From Mesorhizobium sp. INR15 (GTDB lineage Bacteria > Pseudomonadota > Alphaproteobacteria > Rhizobiales > Rhizobiaceae), in assembly GCF_015500075.1 (NCBI RefSeq), contig NZ_CP045496.1:4350001-4414000 (forward strand): 64,000 nucleotides of DNA. The letters are read 5' to 3'. This document shows positions 60,197-64,000 of the stretch, in pieces. The translations under genes and the position numbers were made by a program. Every line of letters begins with the position of its first letter. Positions within the stretch are counted from its first letter, which is position 1. The notes beneath the pieces are model-generated. The model was not told the DNA's origin and searched no databases. It was given only the letters and a program-made list of their open reading frames with translations.

Positions 60197-61462
60197 TCAC
60201 GGAAGCTGCATAGCTTCGGCGACGCCCTCTTCCTTGGACCTGACATCCATTGTGATTGCCTCGGGTGTCGGCGAAGGTAGCGCCGGGACGACGCGGAAGT
60301 CACTTTTTAGGGACGGGTGCATTGTCTTTGAGCGTATCGAACGCCAAAGGGCGTAAATTCCGTAAAGGGCGTATGCCGCGCCCATGGCGGCGAAGAAGCC
60401 GCTCGGTCCCATATGATCCATCAGGCGGCCGCCGAGTTGAGGGCCGACCATGTTTCCGATGCCGTAGACAATCAGCAGTCCGCCCGACACCTGAACGAAT
60501 TCGGCCGGCTCGGCGTGATCGTTGGCGTGAGCGACATTGAGCGCGTAAATCGTGAAGAGGACAGAACCGAGTGCGAACATGCCAAAGATGATCTCGAACG
60601 GACTTGAGGGCGCCAGCACCGCCATCGACGCGGACACGGCGACGCCAATTGCGCCTGCCATCGCCATGACGTATCTGCGATCGATCCTGTCGGACAGCTT
60701 TCCAAAAGGCACCTGGAACACCATGCCGCCAATCATCGCCGCGGTCAGCATGGTCGCGATCCCTGTTGAAGAGAGCCCGACCGATTGTCCGTAAAGCGGG
60801 CCGAAGTAACTCCAGTTGCCGAAGATCACGCCTGCGAGAAATGACCCAACGACCGCGACAGGAGACTTCCTAAAAAGCAAGCGGGCGTTGATCCTGACTT
60901 GTGTCAGGGGCTGTGGTGCTGGCGCAACCGAGAGCGCTATCGGAATCAAGGCCAGGCCGAATGCGAGAGCACCGACCATAAAGAGTGTCTCGGACATGAC
61001 GCTACCAAGTGGGAGAATGAATTGTCCGACCGCCACGCCCGACATGGAGACGATCATGTATGCCGCGAACACCGCACCTCGGTTGGCATTGCTCACGCGC
61101 TCATTCATCCAGCTTTCGATCACCATATAACCGCCCGCCAGCGTCAGTCCCCCGACTGCACGGAACACAGCCCATGCGAGCGGATTCGGCACCAGGGCAT
61201 GAAGAAGCAGCGAGGCCGCGAGCAGTGTCTGCAGGACCGAGAAGACTCTGATGTGCCCGACCCGTTTCACGAACAATGGCGTCAGCAAGCACCCCGCCGT
61301 GAAGGCTAGCGCATACGAGGTGCCAATCCACGCGATCGCGGTGGACGACCAGCCTTCGGCTGACGCCCTCAAAGGAATCAGCATATTGCCCAGACCGGTG
61401 CCGACCATCATAAGGAAAGTCCCCAGCAGCAGAGCAATAAATGGTCGAAGTTCTCTCAACAT
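60197..61462 (-). CDS. MFS transporter (YcaD-like)
   Basis: A 421-residue, twelve-helix transporter. Between helices 2 and 3, the MFS loop occurs as KRVGHIRVF, and between helices 8 and 9 as GKLSDRIDRRYVM. GGYMVIESWMNERVSNANRG matches the YcaD/YfkF-like MFS subgroup, whose substrates are poorly known. No ribosome site stands out. A cluster of TTCGAA repeats is just upstream. Confidence 0.88.
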   Translation of the reverse strand: MLRELRPFIALLLGTFLMMVGTGLGNMLIPLRASAEGWSSTAIAWIGTSYALAFTAGCLLTPLFVKRVGHIRVFSVLQTLLAASLLLHALVPNPLAWAVFRAVGGLTLAGGYMVIESWMNERVSNANRGAVFAAYMIVSMSGVAVGQFILPLGSVMSETLFMVGALAFGLALIPIALSVAPAPQPLTQVRINARLLFRKSPVAVVGSFLAGVIFGNWSYFGPLYGQSVGLSSTGIATMLTAAMIGGMVFQVPFGKLSDRIDRRYVMAMAGAIGVAVSASMAVLAPSSPFEIIFGMFALGSVLFTIYALNVAHANDHAEPAEFVQVSGGLLIVYGIGNMVGPQLGGRLMDHMGPSGFFAAMGAAYALYGIYALWRSIRSKTMHPSLKSDFRVVPALPSPTPEAITMDVRSKEEGVAEAMQLP

Positions 61463-61865
61463 TTTGATTAACCCAAAGCCAACATTGTTCGAACCTACCG
61501 CGGCGATTTGACTTCGAACCTCTCGAACACGCCTGAATGGCGGCGCTTTTCAGCAATTTTTCCGTTGGCGCAGATCATCTCCCTATCTGGCCCAGACGTG
61601 TCACTCCTTGACTTAGTCGGGCCAAATGCCCATTTTTAAAGACATGAGCGCAGCCAAGCATATTGCCAAGATTGTCAAACGGGCGTGCCCCATCGCGGGC
61701 AACTAACCCCCGGCTCGGTCGCGTCGCGTCCCGGCCGTGGGGCAAAGGTTGGTACCTGCTTCTTGCGGTCATCCACGCCACTTACGCGATATCCATTCCA
61801 CAGCAGATGAATGAGACGGCCGTATGCCCAAGGCATTGGCAGTCTATGCATGAGGAGGGTCAGAA
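61463..61865. other. 403-base gap with TTCGAA repeats
   Basis: Contains the divergent control region of the MFS and rnk genes. TTCGAACCT occurs twice (about 61488 and 61513) and a CGAACA follows, resembling an operator array for a regulator not encoded here. No gene supported. Confidence 0.4.
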
Positions 61866-62315
61866 ATGGCTCCTGACAGCAAGAGACACAGCAAACCTTC
61901 TATCGTGTTGACGCGCTCAGACCACGGTTCGCTCCTGCGCTTGGCAGAATCGATATCCGGAAAGAACCCGGCCGTTGCGGACCAGCTATTGTCGGAGCTC
62001 GACCGGGCCCGCGTGGTGGCTGACTCTCAGTTGCGGCTGGACGTCGTGCGGATGGGCTCGACTTTGCGTTTCACCACGGACGCAGGCGAGGACAGGACCG
62101 TAACGTTGGTGTTCCCGGCGGAAGCCGATATCGCCGAAGGGAAAGTGTCGATCCTTACCCCGATCGGCGCTGCCCTGATTGGCCTGTCGTCAGGACAGTC
62201 CATCGCTTGGACTGCAAGGGACGGGCGTAGCCACCGACTTACCGTCCAAAGTATCGAGCAATTTTTGGGCAAATCTGCCGCTTCTCCGAGTAATCACCTG
62301 GTTCGGGCGTCATGA
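61866..62315 (+). CDS. rnk: Rnk-like GreA/GreB C-terminal domain protein
   Basis: A 149-residue protein similar to Rnk, nucleoside diphosphate kinase regulator. An N-terminal helical part (SDHGSLLRLAESISGKNPAVADQLLSELDRARVV) replaces the GreA coiled coil; the C-terminal FKBP-like domain has TVTLVFPAEADIAEGKVSILTPIGAALIGL. GGAGG lies before the ATG. It binds RNA polymerase in known cases. A second related gene follows 148 bases later. Confidence 0.88.
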   Translation: MAPDSKRHSKPSIVLTRSDHGSLLRLAESISGKNPAVADQLLSELDRARVVADSQLRLDVVRMGSTLRFTTDAGEDRTVTLVFPAEADIAEGKVSILTPIGAALIGLSSGQSIAWTARDGRSHRLTVQSIEQFLGKSAASPSNHLVRAS

Positions 62316-62463
62316 TGGACGCGCCAATCTTCTGTCGCCTCTCGCTGTTCGGGGGCTGTCTCATCGCAGGATAGCCGCCCCTGCGCCGCTTATGTGCGGC
62401 CAGGGGATTCTCCACTGTCGTTTCAACGGAAGCGCTCCCAATGCGGAGCGATGGAGAACTGCG

Positions 62464-63012
62464 ATGTCACGTGATTCCTGTATCCTCACCACCAAGGATT
62501 TTACTATCCTTGAAGTCATGCTCGACCGAAGCCTCGGCAGGGACGATCCGATGGCGGTGTTGCTCGCGCGGAAGATCAATTCGGCGCAAGTCGTCTTCCG
62601 CGACGATGTTTCCCCTGACGTCGCAACGGTAAGCAGCCGGGTCGTCTTCAGCGTTGACGGAAGGGACCCGGACACGCGGGTCATTTCGCATGACCGGATG
62701 ACCTCGCCGATTGGCCTCTTTCTCCCGATCACCGCCTACCGGGGCCTCGCCTTGGTCGGTCTCTGCGAAGGCCAGGAGTTCAGCCTCCCTGGTCAGGACG
62801 GCAAGCAGGAAATTGTGCGTTTGGAAAAGGTACTCTACCAGCCTGAAGCGGCGAGACGGGAAAAGGTCGCGCTCGACCGCGCCGCGGTCTTGACGCCGCG
62901 CAAGACGGCCCTCCGGTTGATCCGCGGTGCCTACTACGCCCAGCCCGAAGTTTGCGCTGTCGAGCCGGAGTGGTTTGATGACCCAGCGGCCCCTCTGCCG
63001 CGTGAAGGTTGA
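62464..63012 (+). CDS. Second Rnk/GreA-C-like protein
   Basis: A 182-residue relative of Rnk: LTTKDFTILEVMLDRS and the helical part to about 70, then VVFSVDGRDPDTRVISHDRM, IGLFLPITAYRGLALVGL and EVRLEKVLYQP-like text. It has a 45-residue C-terminal extension, ending in an acidic tail. GGAG lies eight bases before ATG 62464. The intervening leader can form a hairpin (CCCCTG..CAGGGG near 62382-62406). Possibly a diverged transcription factor. Paralogue of the preceding gene. Confidence 0.78.
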   Translation: MSRDSCILTTKDFTILEVMLDRSLGRDDPMAVLLARKINSAQVVFRDDVSPDVATVSSRVVFSVDGRDPDTRVISHDRMTSPIGLFLPITAYRGLALVGLCEGQEFSLPGQDGKQEIVRLEKVLYQPEAARREKVALDRAAVLTPRKTALRLIRGAYYAQPEVCAVEPEWFDDPAAPLPREG

Positions 63013-63393
63013 TGGCGGCAGGCGGTAGGCAATACGGCATGATGTCTTACCGTCCTGGCGACAGGTGTTCTTACCCTAGGGACGGTCCCCAGGTAATGAG
63101 GCGGCGCCATGCGGTTTCTCGAACCGCGAGCGCCGCCTTCGACAGAAGGACGCTGCTCAAGATCGTTGCTGCATTCTCCGTAGGCTGGCCGCCTGGCCGG
63201 TGCATGGGCCAACGCAACCTTCGAGATCCTGCCTGATCGGCCTTCGGCGAGCATTTCTGACAAAACACTGGGTAGCTCGGTTCTCGCTTAACCGTGCTTG
63301 GTTGGCTCGGCGTTATCCTAGGCTGGCCTCTCGCGAAGCGATGTGCATTCACCCTGACACGCGCGTGTTAATTTAAGACGTAGGAGACAAGTA
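63013..63393. other. 381-base gap
   Basis: A 46-codon frame starting near 63098 with a twin-arginine-like beginning (DRRTLLKIVAAFSVG) ends at 63236, but it has no family and no mature part. Otherwise I see nothing in this stretch. Confidence 0.35.
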
Positions 63394-63468
63394 TTGGACA
63401 TCACCACAAAAGCGGTCATCGCAATAGGCTTGTTGGGTTTAATGGTGATTGCGTTCGCAATGCTCTGA
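63394..63468 (+). CDS. 24-residue single-helix protein
   Basis: TTG 63394 has AGGAG eight bases upstream. The product is almost all a membrane helix (VIAIGLLGLMVIAFAML). Similar orphan mini-proteins are common in bacteria but are seldom annotated. No family recognised. Confidence 0.45.
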   Translation: MDITTKAVIAIGLLGLMVIAFAML

Positions 63469-63595
63469 CATTTTCCAAAACCGGATCCGCCACGTGAACT
63501 ACCCATGCAACTTGCGGTCCCACTCGACTTTCGGGTGGGCCGCCTCTAGCAAGGTGAGCGGTCGTGTTTATGCGACCACCCCCCGTTGCCTACGT

Positions 63596-63721
63596 TTACC
63601 GACGCTTACCGAGCACGATGCCCTTTATGGCAAGTTCGGAGGTCGACGCAGCCTGTGACGACTTCACTTTGATCTGCTTGGGCTTGCGAGCTTCGCGGTT
63701 ACCCTTCTTCTGGGGAGGCAT
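63596..63721 (-). CDS. 41-residue basic protein
   Basis: ATG 63721 is preceded by GGAAGGAA. The product starts MPPQKKGNREARKPKQ and has twelve lysine or arginine residues; it ends GIVLGKRR. Small proteins with this beginning occur widely in rhizobia without known function. The charge suggests nucleic acid binding. Codons and ribosome site are convincing. Confidence 0.7.
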   Translation of the reverse strand: MPPQKKGNREARKPKQIKVKSSQAASTSELAIKGIVLGKRR

Positions 63722-63754
63722 TTCGGTTCCTTCCATTTAAGATAGAGCATCCGC

Positions 63755-63779
63755 ACGGCTGCGCTGAATTCGCAGCCGT
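63755..63779. repeat. Inverted repeat upstream of the 41-residue gene
   Basis: ACGGCTGCG and its complement flank seven bases. A second stem, CCCTGGCT (63817) with AGCCAGGG (63843), follows. They may be RNA structure in the leader or terminators of a gene beyond the window. Confidence 0.55.
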
Positions 63780-64000
63780 CCGGTGGCTCTCTTCTCTTTG
63801 CGACGATAGGAAGTTTCCCTGGCTCAGCGTCTCTGAACGCCAAGCCAGGGCTAGCGGCGCGTTTGCGGGCGCTTCCGGAAGGACAGTTCGTGGAAATATA
63901 TCTGGCTCATGGTGACGAGTGTGGTCGACTCTCGAGGAATGTCAATTGATTTTGAAACAAAGTGAAATATAGGTTCTGTGGCATAGCGTCGCCTTGAATC

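Noticed and set aside
61565..61578. TTGGCGCAGATCAT as an FNR box upstream of rnk
   Set aside because: Two to three mismatches and almost 290 bases from the gene.
1..64000. CRISPR arrays, rRNA or tRNA genes
   Set aside because: No regularly spaced repeats were seen beyond the two 32-base units, and no cloverleaf or rRNA core was recognised by eye; a tRNA search program would be decisive.

Overview
The window is GC-rich DNA from an alphaproteobacterium, most likely a rhizobium of the Mesorhizobium type. The evidence is the fixNOQP/fixIS set, the nirK/nirV/nnrS/pseudoazurin set, DUF982 and DUF1127 proteins, an IalB remnant, a 41-residue basic protein of a rhizobial type, and repeated FixK/FNR-type palindromes. 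Species assignment is inference. No rRNA, tRNA or CRISPR array was seen.

Layout. 0-8.6 kb: tandem-domain universal stress protein translationally coupled to an MgtA-type P-type ATPase, a Nudix hydrolase, a DUF6455 protein behind a perfect FNR box, a CBS-BON protein behind a near-perfect box, a DUF2231 membrane protein, and a PepSY protein/response regulator/sensor kinase operon. 8.6-11.7 kb (minus): an FMN-binding protein, ApbE and an NqrB/RnfD-ferredoxin reductase fusion, apparently a flavin-based membrane electron conduit. 11.9-16.1 kb: mostly wreckage (cytochrome b561, hemN, aldehyde dehydrogenase, DUF779, IalB and nucleoside phosphorylase remnants) around an intact ion channel and methyltransferase. 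16.2-22.5 kb: cydDC diverging from cydABX around an FNR box. 22.5-31.4 kb: sulfide module (rhodanese, BigR-like persulfide repressor, SQR with all three catalytic cysteines, DUF2892), then RND efflux pair, DUF302, Usp, OsmC and VIT proteins.

31.4-34.1 kb is a second decay zone with AI-2E transporter, LysR, integrase, IS256-type transposase and second VIT remnants. 34.1-41.2 kb is the denitrification block: DUF1858 protein, NnrR-like regulator with a C-terminal frameshift, pseudoazurin, nnrS, nirK with a ruined nirV on the minus strand, a second pseudoazurin, and a ruined nirK end followed by an intact nirV on the plus strand, then a broken truncated haemoglobin. 41.3-48.3 kb: fixNOQP, a 72-residue membrane protein, DUF2189, fixI and fixS, without fixGH. 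48.8-53.8 kb (minus): SDR, GH39 and GH144 glycosidases, and a disulfide-less flavoprotein. 54.1-58.9 kb: DUF982, MarR regulator with a 15-bp palindrome, CLC channel, DUF2945, and a cytochrome b-molybdopterin fusion. 59-64 kb: small proteins, a DUF1127 gene with two tandem hairpins in its leader, an MFS transporter, two Rnk/GreA-C-type proteins and two tiny genes.

How it works together (inference). Most intact modules suit low oxygen, nitrogen-oxide or sulfide stress: two high-affinity terminal oxidases (bd and cbb3), denitrification from nitrite, sulfide oxidation into the quinone pool, and stress proteins. TTGA-N6-TCAA boxes precede DUF6455, CBS-BON, cyd, sqr and nirK; TTGCG-N4-CGCAA boxes precede DUF1858 and pseudoazurin/nnrR; a hybrid of both precedes fixN. 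Frameshifts are concentrated in three zones, so they look like real decay rather than uniform sequencing error, but read-level checks are needed.
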